From the NCBI GenBank assembly GCA_022570795.1, contig JAKUDP010000007.1:1674001-1738000 (forward strand): a DNA stretch of 64,000 nucleotides. The letters run 5' to 3'. Below are positions 45,620 through 56,455 of the stretch, piece by piece. This stretch comes from Sphaerulina vaccinii. Taxonomy: Eukaryota; Ascomycota; Dothideomycetes; Mycosphaerellales; Mycosphaerellaceae. The notes beneath the pieces are model-generated. The model did not search any database. It saw only the letters and a program-made list of their open reading frames with translations, and was not told the DNA's origin. Within the stretch, counting starts at the first letter, position 1. The number at the start of each line of letters is the position of its first letter. Both the position numbers and the translations under genes were made by a program.

Positions 45620-48177
45620 TAATATATAATATTGCAAAACTCAACTATACGGAGCTAGAATAGAAGTTCCCTAGTTTCTATAACTTGCAACAACGAGGTA
45701 AGCTTCGGGATCTAGTTATAGCTACTAAAGTAGAAGTAATAAAAGATAGGAAGAGGTACAACGCCTACGTTTATACCGATAGAGTATATAGAAAGACTAA
45801 GTCTAGAGTATACGAGAGATATATTAGTCGAAAGATTAGATATACCTTTACTATCGATAACTTTTAGAACGAAGTCTACTAGGTAGATAGAGTACTATAT
45901 CAACTTCCTATACTAGAAGAAGCCGAATATAACTATCGCCTAGACGGATGCCTCGACTACTAGGCGAGAGAACGTCTTTTATATAGAAGAAACCTCGACT
46001 ACGATAATATATTCCTATATAACTATTGCAAGAAACTTCTTTATAGAAGATGCTACTAACTCTTACTTAAAGAGGGAAAGCGCAGCTATCGAATATATTA
46101 TATTAGAGCCCGTCTAGAGAATAGAATCTATCCGGAGAATAGAAGCGTCCCGACCTCGAAGACTAAAGCTACTACGAACTAATTAGATACTTCTAAAGAC
46201 GACTATTAGCCTAAATAAATTAATAATAATCTACTTACTAACCTAGATCTATAGCAAAGCTAGACTAGCGTTAGTCTAAGATCTAAACTCAAGGAGTATA
46301 ACTTCGCCGGTTCTAGTAGTACTAGAAATAATATTAATAATACTCTACTAGACCCTACTCTGCGAGAATATAAGGCTAACGTCGTTATAGGAGACTATAT
46401 TAGCTAAGAACAAGACGTTATAGTATAGGTAGTCTTAGCTACTAGATTTCGCCTATATATACTACTAATAGGTTGCACGTAGGCTTAGGAGGCTTCTAGA
46501 CCGAATCGTCGGGAACAAAGAGCTTAAAATAAGATAATTTAATATTTCGAAATATATTAGAAGAAGCTCGAATACTATCTTGTAGAGAGATATAAAGCTT
46601 ATAGGCCTAAGCTATTTAATCCTTAGCAAGCCCGAAGTATGCCTAACTAGCAATAGTAGGAGGATACTATATACGAAGAGTATACAAGCCTTATTAAGAA
46701 CGATACTTAGAATATAGTACTAATACTAACGAATCGGAAGGTGCTTAGATCTAGATAGGTCTATAAACGCAAAATAGCTACTAGTAGCGACATTGCTAAG
46801 CATAAAGCACGCTTTATAGTCAAAGGCTATATACAAGTATATAGTCTGGACTTTAACGAAACCTACGCCTCGATAGTAAAGGCGCTATCCTATCGACTTA
46901 TATTCGTAGCTTAAGCGAAGTATAGGTGGAACTGCTATTAGATAGATATTAAGACCGCGTTCCTAAATAGAGACGTAGAACACGAGATATATATCGAGGC
47001 TCCGGAAGGTTTCCCTATCCCGGAAGGTATATATCTTCGACTTAACAAGTCCCTCTACGGCTTGAAGCAGTCCCCTCGACTATAGTATCTACGACTTCGA
47101 CGATTCCTAGAATCAATCGGCTAGAAGGTATGCGAGAACGACCAATTAGTCTTTATGCATTCTGACGGCATGTATATAACGGTATATGTCGACGACCTAC
47201 TTATCTTCGGACTAGACGACGCCAAGATCGAAGGCGTAAAGCGACAACTAGCCCAAGAATTCAAGATAACAGATCTTGGACGATGCGCATACTATCTAGG
47301 CATACACGTCCAACAACTCCTAAATAGTAACGTTCACCTGCACTAATCTAACTACATCCGCCAAGTAGTTGAGCGATTTGGCCTTCAAGGAGCCGGCCAG
47401 TTCACGATACCGATAGACCCTCGAGCTAAGTTCCTAAAGAATACGGGAGTTCCAAGATCGTTAAAGGAGATTCGACTCTACTAAGCAGAAGTCGGCTTAT
47501 CTATATATAGTATAATCGAGACACGACTAGACATTGCCAAGTTAGTAGGAGTAGTCTCTCAGTTTAACGCGAACCCAACTGCAGAATATAGTAAGGCCGT
47601 AGAACATATTATCAACTATCTAGAAGGCACTCAAGATCTGGGTCTGCTATACAAGCGCGATACTAGCGATAAGGAGCCTGGCTTGCACATGTTCGTCGAT
47701 GCGGACTAGGCTAGTAATCCAAACGAGCGAAAGTCAACAACAGGATGGGTAGCAATATTCGCAGGAGCAGCTATCTCATAGGCATCTAAGAAGCAAAAAT
47801 CCATTGCTCTTAGCACTATGGAAGCCGAGTACATTGCAGCATCTGAAGCTGCCCGAGAGGCGTGTTGGTTACGCGCATTCATTAACGAGCTGAATTTCCC
47901 AGACAAGATCGGCACAGTACTATTATACATCGACAACAATGCCGCTCTGAGGCTAGCACGAAACCCGGAAGATCACAACCGGGCCAAACATATCGACCTT
48001 CGACACAACTACATCCGATAGGCAGTTGCCGAAGGAGCTGTGAACCCATTGAGGGTTAACAGCAAGGACAATATAGCGGACATCTTCACCAAGCCGCTTC
48101 CCCGAGACGACTTCGAACGACACGTGGCAGGGCTAGGTATGACCGCAGCCACCTGCAATACTACTGATCAGGTGTAG
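45620..48177 (+). pseudogene. Copia A gag-pol, 3' part (RT, RNase H)
   Basis: Continuation of the A frame after B. The first kilobase is RIP-saturated and unreadable. From about 46.8 kb RT is clear: FNETYASIV, a KTAFLN block, NKSLYGLKQSP, and an intact polymerase core YVDD at 47184-47195. RNase H follows, with RKSTTGWVAIFAG, KKQKSIALSTMEAEYIA, and a C-terminal DIFTKPLPRDDFERHV. Interrupting codons are TAG, several at positions normally Trp (SPRLWYL, DADWA, ISWASKK). The stop TAG at 48175-48177 is just before the purine tract. Confidence 0.88.
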
Positions 48178-48183
48178 TGGGAG
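48174..48183 (+). other. Polypurine tract of copia A
   Basis: GTAGTGGGAG lies directly before the 3' LTR and fixes its first base at 48184. It overlaps the end of the pol frame. Confidence 0.7.
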
Positions 48184-48358
48184 AGTTGTCTTAGACACCC
48201 TATAGTATTATGCCGGTAGGCTAAGTGCCTCTTTGTTGTAGCAAACGAGTAGGACAGTGAAGAGGGCCTTACGCCCGCTGTCATGGAGAGAATCAAGCAA
48301 GTTAACACTCTCACGTCGTAATAGATGTGCCCATATCATCCATCACCACAAGGCAACT
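48184..48358 (+). repeat. 3' LTR of copia A
   Basis: 175 bp, equal to 21605-21779 save for two TpG-to-TpA changes. Its end CAACT is followed by the duplicated GCCGT and then DCL2 sequence in frame. Confidence 0.95.
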
Positions 48359-51300
48359 GCCGTCACACCCAAGCTGCATCGGAGCGAACTCGAAAAGCAC
48401 GTTAGCCCACCCAAGCTTGAGACGATCAGGTTCAGTAAGAACCAAGCACCAGCCTCAGATCCGCTATGCAACGCGCTCGTGATGGCTACACAGTCGTATG
48501 ACCTTGCTAACGATCCTTACGTGGTCACACTGAAAGGTCGAGACGACGAGAGATCGAGCAAGACACTACTAAAGGTGCTGATGAAGAAGGACACCTACTG
48601 CCTGCAGCAGCTTCGTGCACTGGACATCAGAGCTGCTGGAATACAGGAACAACTTGGCTTGAGCATGGCGCAATGGTATGTCTCTACGTGCATCCAGAGG
48701 TTCAAGCAGGGGTGCTCGGACTCTGGCAACTCGCTGATGCCGGACCTGAGTGAAGATGAAAAGAAGCACTTATTGGGCATCCTCATGGGCATTGAGCGAC
48801 AAGCTGGAGCTGCAGCTGTGCACGACCTTTCTACTGACGACTTGCTTATGTCCGAGAAAGCTCGTCTTCTGATGCAGATCCTTCAGCAGCATGCTGAGCC
48901 GACTGTTCGCTGTCTCATCTTTGTCGAACAGCGTGTCCAGGTAACTGCACTAGCTGAGCTACTCCGGCGCACGCCTGCGATTAATGAACAGTACAAGATC
49001 GCAGCTTTCGTTGGCTCCTCTGCGCACACGAATCGCAAGATATCTGTGGCGGACTTGGTCGCCCTCTCTGACCAGGAGCAGGACCTCCACGCATTTCGCG
49101 AAGGACGAAAGAATCTGATGGTGGCCACCAACGTGCTCGAAGAAGGAATAGACATATCGGCTTGCAATCTGGTTTGCACTCCATCTGTTCACAGATCATG
49201 CGAAGTACACAGCTGATCATAGTCAGGTCATCTGCTTCGATGCGCCCAAGAACCTGGTCTCCTTCGTACAACGCCGAGGTCGCGCAAGACGAGCCGACTC
49301 CAAGTACTTCCTGTTCGCCTCTGACGAAGAATTTGCAAAAGGCAACAAGCCGTGGTCGGCGCTCGAGGCTGAGATGAAAGCGATGTACATGGACGACTCG
49401 CGGACCCTTCAGCAGAGACCATCCGAGAAGGCTCCGAGAAACTACGGAGTTCCATCTACTGGCGCGTTGTTGACTATGGACGATGCCATGTCTCATCTCT
49501 ACCACTTCTGCAGCATCAGCACCCAGCACGCCAACAACTATATGGACCTGAGGCCAGAATTCGAGACCAAACTCAATCGAGACACGAACCTGTGGGCAGC
49601 CACTGTTGATCTCCCCTCTTCTGTCCATCCTAGTGTGCGGCATGCAAGCTCAGCTCAAGAATGGGATAACGAAGATGAGGCCGTTCAAGATGCGGCTCTT
49701 GAGGCATATATCATGCTGCACCGGGCTGGTCTGGTCAACGACAATCTCCTGCCTCTTATCAAGGACTACGGTCCTGAGGTTGGTGTACAGCATATCGATC
49801 AGCCATCCATTATTGAAGTGGCAGAGCGAATGTCACCGCTCAGCAAGATATGTTTACAAGGCACAGAGCCGAGGACGTGGACCGCGAATATAGTACAGCT
49901 CCTACTACGAGAAGATGTGATCGTGGAGGTCATCATGTGGTTGCCAGGCAAATCTCCTGTCACTAGATCACTCAAGCTATACTGGAACAGTCACATCACG
50001 TACCACATCAAGATTGTTAGGGACCACTCTCTTGAATTTTTGCAAAGTGCTCAGGCCCCGATGCAACAGTGTACCATCACTCTTCTGAGTGCTGCACACG
50101 CTCAACGAATGGAGGCCAATCAGCATGACTTTGCCGTAATATTCAGCTCGTCCGAGCTCGAAGATGTCAGTCGTGGGACCTTACTCCACGGACGAACATG
50201 GAGTGCAGCCAGCTATCTCTCCGACCACAGCAATTTACAAAACATCGGTCTCGCTCATGTTGCCGGCCAACAGAATCGCTCTTACTTCGTTGACAACATC
50301 AGTAAAGACTCGTCTGAGATCGTCTGCCGCACGTTCCCGAAGCGAAAAGACTTCTTGCACCCCATTCCTGATGCAAGTGCTCTAAGCAGTGCACACACCG
50401 GCGAAGAAGTCTTCAGCATCAAAGACTGCACGTTTGACATTGTGCCGGCCAGGTATGCATTGCTCTCTGCCTTCGTACCGTCTATCCTCCACAATGTAGA
50501 GACAAGACTGCTGGTACAGAACCTCATGGATACCGTTCTCAAGGACGTTGGTTTTCGAGACCATGCCCTCATACAAGAGGCAGTCAGTTCGCCCGCGGCT
50601 GGCGAGACGAGTGACTACAATCGCCTCGAATACTTAGGAGACTGTATCCTGAAGCACTACACTGAGCTGCAGGTCATGTCTCAGCATGCCCACTGGCCGG
50701 AAGCATATATGTCTCTGGAGCGCGACCGCATAGTACGCAACACGAATCTTGCCCAATCGGCACTTGATCTCGGGCTTGACAAGTATATCCTCACGAAGCC
50801 TTTCACCGGCAGCAAGTGGCGAGTACCTTACGTCTCAGATCTCTGCAAAGAGAGAGCCACGACCAGACAGATGTCTACCAAGACTCTGGCCGATGTGGTC
50901 GAAGCTCTGATCGGAGTTGCGTATCTGGAAGGGGGGAAAGAAAAGGCGTTTGGTTGCATTCGGACGCTGCTACCACATGAGACATGGCACGCATCTGCTG
51001 ACTGCCTCGAAACTCTGATCGCGGAGCTCACTCCAACTCAAGTATCCAACTTGTCACTCCTCGAAACGCTCATCGGGCACAGACTCACGCGTCCAACTCT
51101 TCTCGTAGAGGCCATAACACACGTCTCTTTCCCAAACAACAAGACTGGCATGTCTTACGAACGTCTGGAGTTTCTGGGCGATAGTGTGTTAGACATGATC
51201 ATCACGCCAAAGCTGTTCTCGCATCCTCGGAAGCTCAAGCATTGGCAACTTCACAGTGCCCATGCAGCGCTGGTCAACAGTCACTTCCTAGGGTACTGCT

Positions 51301-52004
51301 GCTTACAATACGATGCGAACGACGAAGTCTTCGATATTGTGGAGACTGCCGCTGGAGAGTACGCTGCCCAACCAAGCGATCGCAGGATCCACTTACACGA
51401 CTTCCTGCGAGCTGGACATCAATTGAACCAGGTCAGGCATCACGCAGCTGAGGCTTTCCAGAAGATCTCTCCGCAGATCGAATACGCACTCGCGAAGGGT
51501 AGCGTGTATCCTTGGGTCGAGCTAGTTACTCTCTCACCTCCGAAGTTCTTCTGCGATCTAGTCGAATCAATCCTTGGAGCCATCTTCATCGACACTCTGG
51601 GCGACCTGACAGCCTGCGAAGCCTTCGTTGCCAAGCTCGGTATACTGGCATACATGCAAAGACTCTTAGACGACGGCATCGATTGCGTGAATCCGAAGGA
51701 GATGCTGGGCATTGTTGCAGATCAGGCCGAAGTCAAGTACGTCAACAGTAAGATGGCAGATGACGATGGCAGGACGACCTACCAATGCGTTGTGAGGGTC
51801 GATGATGAAGCAATTGTTACTGTCGATGGGTGTGGAAGTAAAGACGAAGCTGAAGTCAGAGCTGCATTCCAGGCTTGTGAGATTCTGAAGAGCAGAGAGC
51901 CTGCTAGGCGTGACAGGAAGCGTAGAAAGCTTTTGGCTACGGGTGTGGACGAATCTACGCACGCTGGCGCTGAGGAGGGAGGTGCTGATCAAGGTGGCAT
52001 GTGA
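48359..52004 (+). pseudogene. DCL2: Dicer-like 2, 3' segment (helicase end, RNase IIIa/b)
   Basis: Rest of the split DCL2 gene: exon 4 continues to 49171, a 55-nt intron follows (49172-49226), then exon 5 runs to a TGA at 52004. After the duplication the frame runs VTPKLHRSELEKHV, as in other DCL2 proteins. The second helicase lobe ends at VSFVQRRGRARR. The Dicer dimerisation domain has AMSHLYHFCS and MDLRPEFE. RNase IIIa has NRLEYLGDCILK and KTLADVVEALIG; RNase IIIb has YERLEFLGDSVLD and DLVESILGAIF. All catalytic acidic positions appear intact. With the 5' segment the coding sequence is 1,404 aa. A final intron (GTGAGT at about 52001 to an AG near 52063) could extend the end slightly. Confidence 0.93.
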
Positions 52005-52092
52005 GTAAGGAACGAACTTTCAATTTCGACAGAACCGCGAGGGACTTGCTAAACAATTTACAGTGAACATGACAATCTCCTGCTCCTCTACC

Positions 52093-52631
52093 TCAGTTAG
52101 GAGGGTTATAAGCAGAGCTGGCTAAGATCCACTCCACTCTGACCTTCTCACCACCAACAGCGTTACAGTCGACCTCGCCTTCTGCAGAGACGACTTGTCC
52201 ATATTGTCCTTTGCAAGAAATGTATCCGCTTTCTTGGAATTGGAATGAGTCTTGGGTAAGATCGGCCATATCCGCACCACCAACCAGGCCGTCCTTGGAA
52301 CCAGCAATGACACGAACGCTGAAAGCACCTACGAACAATTTTTAGTCAACATCATCACAGATCTTCATCAAACGTTCTATCACTTACATTCGCCATGAGT
52401 GTAAGGTCTGGCCCAGCTATGGGTAACGGAGAAGGTCGATTTTTTGTCGATGTTGTCGATGAGACCCTGGCAGTCTGTAACCGGTGCCGGAGTGATAGCA
52501 TAGTCCTTGCCGTTGTGGAAGGTCGAATCGTCGCACTGGTTTGAGCCCGGGTTCCTCCCAGCCTGAGGGAATGGGTTAGCCAGGCTCAGCAGTGGCATGA
52601 AGCCGAGGACAGCGGCGGCGGCGAAATGCAT
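52093..52631 (-). CDS. Hce2/Ecp2-like secreted effector candidate
   Basis: Small secreted protein of 159 aa from exons 52388-52631 and 52093-52328 (junction T|GT gives Cys). Residues 1-18 form a signal peptide (MHFAAAAVLGFMPLLSLA). The mature part follows the Hce2 pattern (homologues of Cladosporium fulvum Ecp2): a Cys-Asp-Asp-Ser-Thr-Phe start, DCQGLIDNI, THGECAFSV, GGADMADLTQDS and a terminal EGEVDC. Five Cys are visible in the mature part. The family is apoplastic, and some members induce host necrosis, but activity here is not shown. The gene lies 89 bp beyond the DCL2 stop and converges on it, which places it at the border of the retrotransposon-carrying gene. Confidence 0.8.
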
Positions 52632-54267
52632 CTTCGTTGTAGAATGGTATCGATGTCGAAGCAGTTGGGAAGATTGTTGTTGCGATGGTGTTTGTTTGAC
52701 TTGATGCGGCATGCGGCGCTCTCTGGGCTCTTAAGTACAGTTTCTCATCCTTGAAGCCTTTGCTGCTAATTATACTCCAGATCGATCCATACAGGTGCTG
52801 ATACCACACCCCTTCCGATTTCGAGGCTCGTACGTAGCCAGTACCTGGTAGAATACCCTGGCATCCACGCATAGTCAAGGGAACTTTCTGGTCAGACCCA
52901 CGTTGAGCTCCAAACTCTGCTGGGTCTCATTGAGATCTATACCGCAAAGGAACTCGCCTCCGATGCCTCCTTACCTCACCCACACCGGTACTTGTTTAAC
53001 CCAATTCCACTTATATGCTCAGTACGAGAAAGGCCTGTCAGATCACCTGGTTACTGGTTATGACCGCATCTTCTATTGAACAAGGCTTGAATAGCTTTCT
53101 TGGCTTGAGAGATCCTTGTAACACGGTCCGTTACCTTCCTCACGCCCTTGAGTACCTAAATGTGGACTCAATACCACATCGTACGTATGCGACAGTCCAT
53201 GGAGTGGCATCGTCTACGGAAGAGGCTGTACCCGTACAGAGATCTCCTGATTGATGAAGCAGCGCTAATGAAGCAACCCTACATCCACTATGGGCAGTAA
53301 GAGTATTGACAAGACGAGGCTCGAAACGCATGGCAGGTAAACGTAATCAAAAAGATCACACGTTCTGGAATCACAAAAAGTCACAGCAGGCATCGTCGCA
53401 TCTCGCTTCGATACCTTCGATGCCAACATGGCCAAGGTCTCTTAAGATGTTGTCAGGAAAGCCGTAGGCTGCGCCACTTACGCTCTCGATGTCCAGCAGA
53501 CATCCTTATATCTGGATCTGACAACGCAACTCATTGGAAGAGTAATGGCAAGTCAAGAGGGGAGTTGGCGTCGGATCCGGACTATATACTTATCGGTATA
53601 AGCAATTATGTCATACGTGACACACGTATACTGACTTCCGACAACGACTTTCTACGATCCGTCTACCGAGATCTTGGAAGCAATTGCCTCCGGTGGGGCT
53701 TTGACACATGATCAGAGACTTAAGTGCAACAGTTATAACGGTCCTGGTTGATTCGTGGTATGAACGGATCTTTCTTTAGGGCACCACCTACCTTTCCCGA
53801 AGCGAGAATTACAACGCCAGGCACTTGACTTGTCAGCGTCACCTCCAAACCCCTTAAGTCAATAGCGCTCATCAACCAGGAGATACAACTCGTGTTCGTC
53901 ATACAGTATTCACAGTATGAAGTTTAGGGCAGCCAATAGCCTCAAATCAAACATGCAATCCAGGAGAATATACAGCGGGACTTGCAGCGGTATCCTTGGC
54001 ATTTCAGGAGACCCCTACAGGCCTCCGCGGGAATCTTACACAAGATCGATCAGCAGAAGAAGAATACCCCCTCACTTTCGTCGACTTTCATACCTTGATG
54101 GGACGAGTGTGGCAATATGGACGCTTCTCTGTTGACACAGATCTTCAGTCGCAGTGAACCGCACATTGTGGAGGAAGGCTCGACAGAGTGGGCCAGACAA
54201 CTCGTCAGTCAACGTCGTCGAGAAAGACAAGAGCGTGCGAGAATCGTGGATCCGAGTAACAGTCCAG
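52632..54267. other. Intergenic 1.6 kb, no gene supported
   Basis: Holds the effector promoter on the left and the 5' region of the LPAE-type protein on the right. Short frames only, none with motifs. Confidence 0.45.
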
Positions 54268-55473
54268 ATGAGCAACAGAAGAGGTAGAGTCTTCTCGTCT
54301 CTAACACAGTCACTATGTCTGACGTACTTCAGAACCACACACAACGAAAATCATTGTCCCCTCTTCTCTCTACCAGCCGAACTAAGAGATCGGATCTATC
54401 GCCACGTACTAGGAGACAGAACTGTCCACATCTACTGGCACAATTTCCCACACGAAGATGGCTGCTTAGCTTTCAACACAACGCCTTATCGTGATCCATA
54501 CTTCGCTTCCTCAGGTACCAGTCCTTTTAGCACGAACAGTCACGTCAAGCCCGAACTACTCGCTCTGATACCTTTCGCCGACGAACTCCAACCATACAAA
54601 GGTCTTGCTAGCCATATCTGTCAAGTTCCTGGAAGCGATGATGGTACCTACAGACTGTCCAAAACATCAGACCTTGGGACTGTGCCTTATCTGGAACGAC
54701 ACGAAAAGTGCTTAGAACTCCAAAACTCATTCAACAACAACAGTACAGAAAGAGGTCTCCCCGTCTCTCTCCTCCGAACATGTCATTCAATCAACCACGA
54801 AGCCTCCCCCCTCCTCCTCACCTCCAACACCTTCAATTTCGAAAAACCTTCTATCCTAGACGCCTTCTTACGTCTAGCCCTCCCTTCAAAGAAACACAAA
54901 CATCTTCATAAGATTCACGTCTACGCCCACGATCCTGGATTCTGTCTAGGTGCTTATGGCTTTGATAAGTCTTGTGGGTTTTCGTTGCAGGATAGATTTC
55001 AGCATACGGCGAGTATGTTAACTGGATTGAAGCATCTTAAATTGACTCTGGGAAAATGTAAAGCGAAGAGTTTGACCAAGGTTTTGCAGTTTGGAAGGGC
55101 TTTGGAGAGTGTTGAAGTTGTGATTGGACCGTCATCGCAGCAGGATGGAAGTGGGAATGGGAATGGGAGGGAGATGGCGGAGGAGATTGAGAAGGCTTTG
55201 ATGAGTAGGAAGGATGATGAGGCCGAGGTGAGGCACGAGAGGAAGCATACTGGGCCGCATAACACTCCGGTCTGGCCAGATGATGCAGAGAAGAACCAGT
55301 ACATTAGTGGTATTGCTGCTCCTGATTCAGGAGTAGAGCTGGAAGACCGTGCCAGTGCTGATACGCTCACTGTCCCGGACTCGGCCATTGAGCTGGAAGA
55401 GCACACCAATGCTGGTAATCTGGACTTAGCTGTACAGCTGGAAGAGCACCTCAAAGCGTTCCCGGTAGACTAG
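54268..55473 (+). CDS. Fungal LPAE-type (DUF7730/F-box-like) protein
   Basis: Single-exon protein of 401 aa from the ATG at 54268. The motif FSLPAELRDRIYRHVLGD near residue 35 is the hallmark of a very large fungal family with F-box-like N-termini. LLRTCHSINHEASPLLLTSNTF in the middle is the second conserved block. The C-terminal third is acidic and has an imperfect repeat (DSGVELEDRASADTLTVP, DSAIELEEHTNAGNL, AVQLEEHLKAF). A possible role in substrate recognition for ubiquitin ligation is inference. An in-frame GTG 114 bp upstream was not used as start. Confidence 0.75.
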   Translation: MSNRRGRVFSSLTQSLCLTYFRTTHNENHCPLFSLPAELRDRIYRHVLGDRTVHIYWHNFPHEDGCLAFNTTPYRDPYFASSGTSPFSTNSHVKPELLALIPFADELQPYKGLASHICQVPGSDDGTYRLSKTSDLGTVPYLERHEKCLELQNSFNNNSTERGLPVSLLRTCHSINHEASPLLLTSNTFNFEKPSILDAFLRLALPSKKHKHLHKIHVYAHDPGFCLGAYGFDKSCGFSLQDRFQHTASMLTGLKHLKLTLGKCKAKSLTKVLQFGRALESVEVVIGPSSQQDGSGNGNGREMAEEIEKALMSRKDDEAEVRHERKHTGPHNTPVWPDDAEKNQYISGIAAPDSGVELEDRASADTLTVPDSAIELEEHTNAGNLDLAVQLEEHLKAFPVD

Positions 55474-55693
55474 TCGCCCTCCCAGGATCTCCGTTGCGTT
55501 ATCTGCCATATTCGCATGATAACCCAGTCAGCAAGTGGCGTACCTGTTAATACTGTTGAGAGATAAGAAGCAAACGTTACTCAATGCAAGACTTTCATTT
55601 CATACTCTCATACTCTCATGCTCTGCTCTGCTCTGAATGTTTCGCTCGAACGCTACAAAATAAACCTCCTTACTCTGAGTCTCTCAATGCGCG
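55474..55693. other. Short gap between convergent genes
   Basis: 220 bp with pyrimidine-rich sequence and three ATACTCTCATG-like repeats near 55600. No gene. Confidence 0.35.
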
Positions 55694-56455
55694 TCAGCAG
55701 CAGCAGCAGCAGCAGGGGCCGCACGTACACAACCAGAGGCACCACACCCAAAAGTTGTAGCAACATCCGTGTCGCTCCACCTCCGCTTCTCGTGACGGAG
55801 ATGGAGATGGACTCTTGCGAACCGTCCTGTTCGGGACAGAAGGGCCACTGCACGCACCTAGCATCCTGTCTGTACTCCTATCCGCTGCATCAAAAGCCGA
55901 TTCGAGGGCCGCTGGTGTCCTCAGCGGTTGCGATATAGGTTGCAAAGGTATGCCAGCCTGATCCGGAGCTACGGCGATAGAAAGGTCATTTGGATCGTCA
56001 TCCGATGGCTCATGGGCGAGCGCGTTGGCAATTGCAAGATCCAATGCGTGGCTCGTCACAGTGACTGGGGTGATCATCGGTGGCTTCGGTGCTACTGAAA
56101 CTCTCTCCGTTTGCGAGGGCCTAGAGGTTGAGACGACGTCCATGTGCGCCTTGGCCTGGAGAGAGGGTCGACGCTGGAGACGATCCCGCAGTTTCTGTGT
56201 CGCCTCATCATCACTTGGACGACAATCTGTAGTGCCGTCGAGAGAGAAGGGATGCAACGGAACATCAACAGCATAGTCCGCCAGAGTGAGCCTAGCAAGG
56301 TCTGCACCAGCGTCGAGCTTGCCGACCTTGACCTCTGTCTCGGGAGATGTCTCAGCACCGCCTCTCAGCCCTCGCACGCCGCGTAACACCCCTAGCGGCG
56401 CTTGGTGTCCATGGAATTGTGGAGACAAGTAGTAAGGTACTCCTTCTTCATGAGC
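55694..56455 (-). CDS. Open frame in phase with the upstream phosphatase, beyond its TAG
   Basis: 253 codons remain open directly after the TAG that ends the tyrosine phosphatase (56456-56458), in exactly the same frame, until TGA at 55694-55696. No good initiation ATG lies near the start of the run. The sequence is rich in Pro, Ser and Asp with blocks such as LADYAVDVPLHPFSLDG and ALAHEPSDDDPNDLS. It ends in a hydrophobic Cys-rich stretch (CCYNFWVWCLWLC) and six Cys. It may be a lost or readthrough C-terminal extension of the phosphatase, or a separate gene with an unseen first exon. A chance open run of this length is unlikely. Confidence 0.5.
   Translation of the reverse strand, partial: AHEEGVPYYLSPQFHGHQAPLGVLRGVRGLRGGAETSPETEVKVGKLDAGADLARLTLADYAVDVPLHPFSLDGTTDCRPSDDEATQKLRDRLQRRPSLQAKAHMDVVSTSRPSQTERVSVAPKPPMITPVTVTSHALDLAIANALAHEPSDDDPNDLSIAVAPDQAGIPLQPISQPLRTPAALESAFDAADRSTDRMLGACSGPSVPNRTVRKSPSPSPSREAEVERHGCCYNFWVWCLWLCTCGPCCCCCC
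55695..55715. repeat. (CAG)7 microsatellite
   Basis: Seven CAG units; on the minus strand they encode the terminal Cys run of the downstream frame. Length variation here would change the number of Cys residues. Confidence 0.85.

Larger units (their letters stand above)
21605..48358 (+). mobile_element. Copia LTR retrotransposon A, carrying nested elements
   Basis: Ty1/copia element on the plus strand, inserted in DCL2. It has 175-bp LTRs at 21605-21779 and 48184-48358. Its own length is 7,435 bp once element B (26301-45614) and one B target duplication are removed. Gene order gag, protease, integrase, RT, RNase H identifies copia. One long gag-pol frame starts at 21881 and ends at 48177. It is interrupted in the lightly mutated parts only by TAG codons. 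The LTRs begin AGTTG and end CAACT rather than TG...CA. The duplication and the purine tract at 48174-48183 fix those ends. The two LTRs differ at two positions only. Confidence 0.95.

Noticed and set aside
25500..46700. AT-rich block as centromere, mitochondrial insert or assembly artefact
   Set aside because: The block is fully explained by nested LTR elements with paired LTRs, target duplications and RIP-type dinucleotide loss.
48257..48481. Start of a chimeric LTR-DCL2 protein inside the LTR
   Set aside because: The open frame begins with GTG and has no ATG before 48482, so translation from within the LTR is not supported.
54268..54340. Intron GTAGAG...TTCAG near the start of the LPAE-type gene
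   Set aside because: The splice would put the conserved LPAE block out of frame with the ATG; the unspliced frame is continuous.
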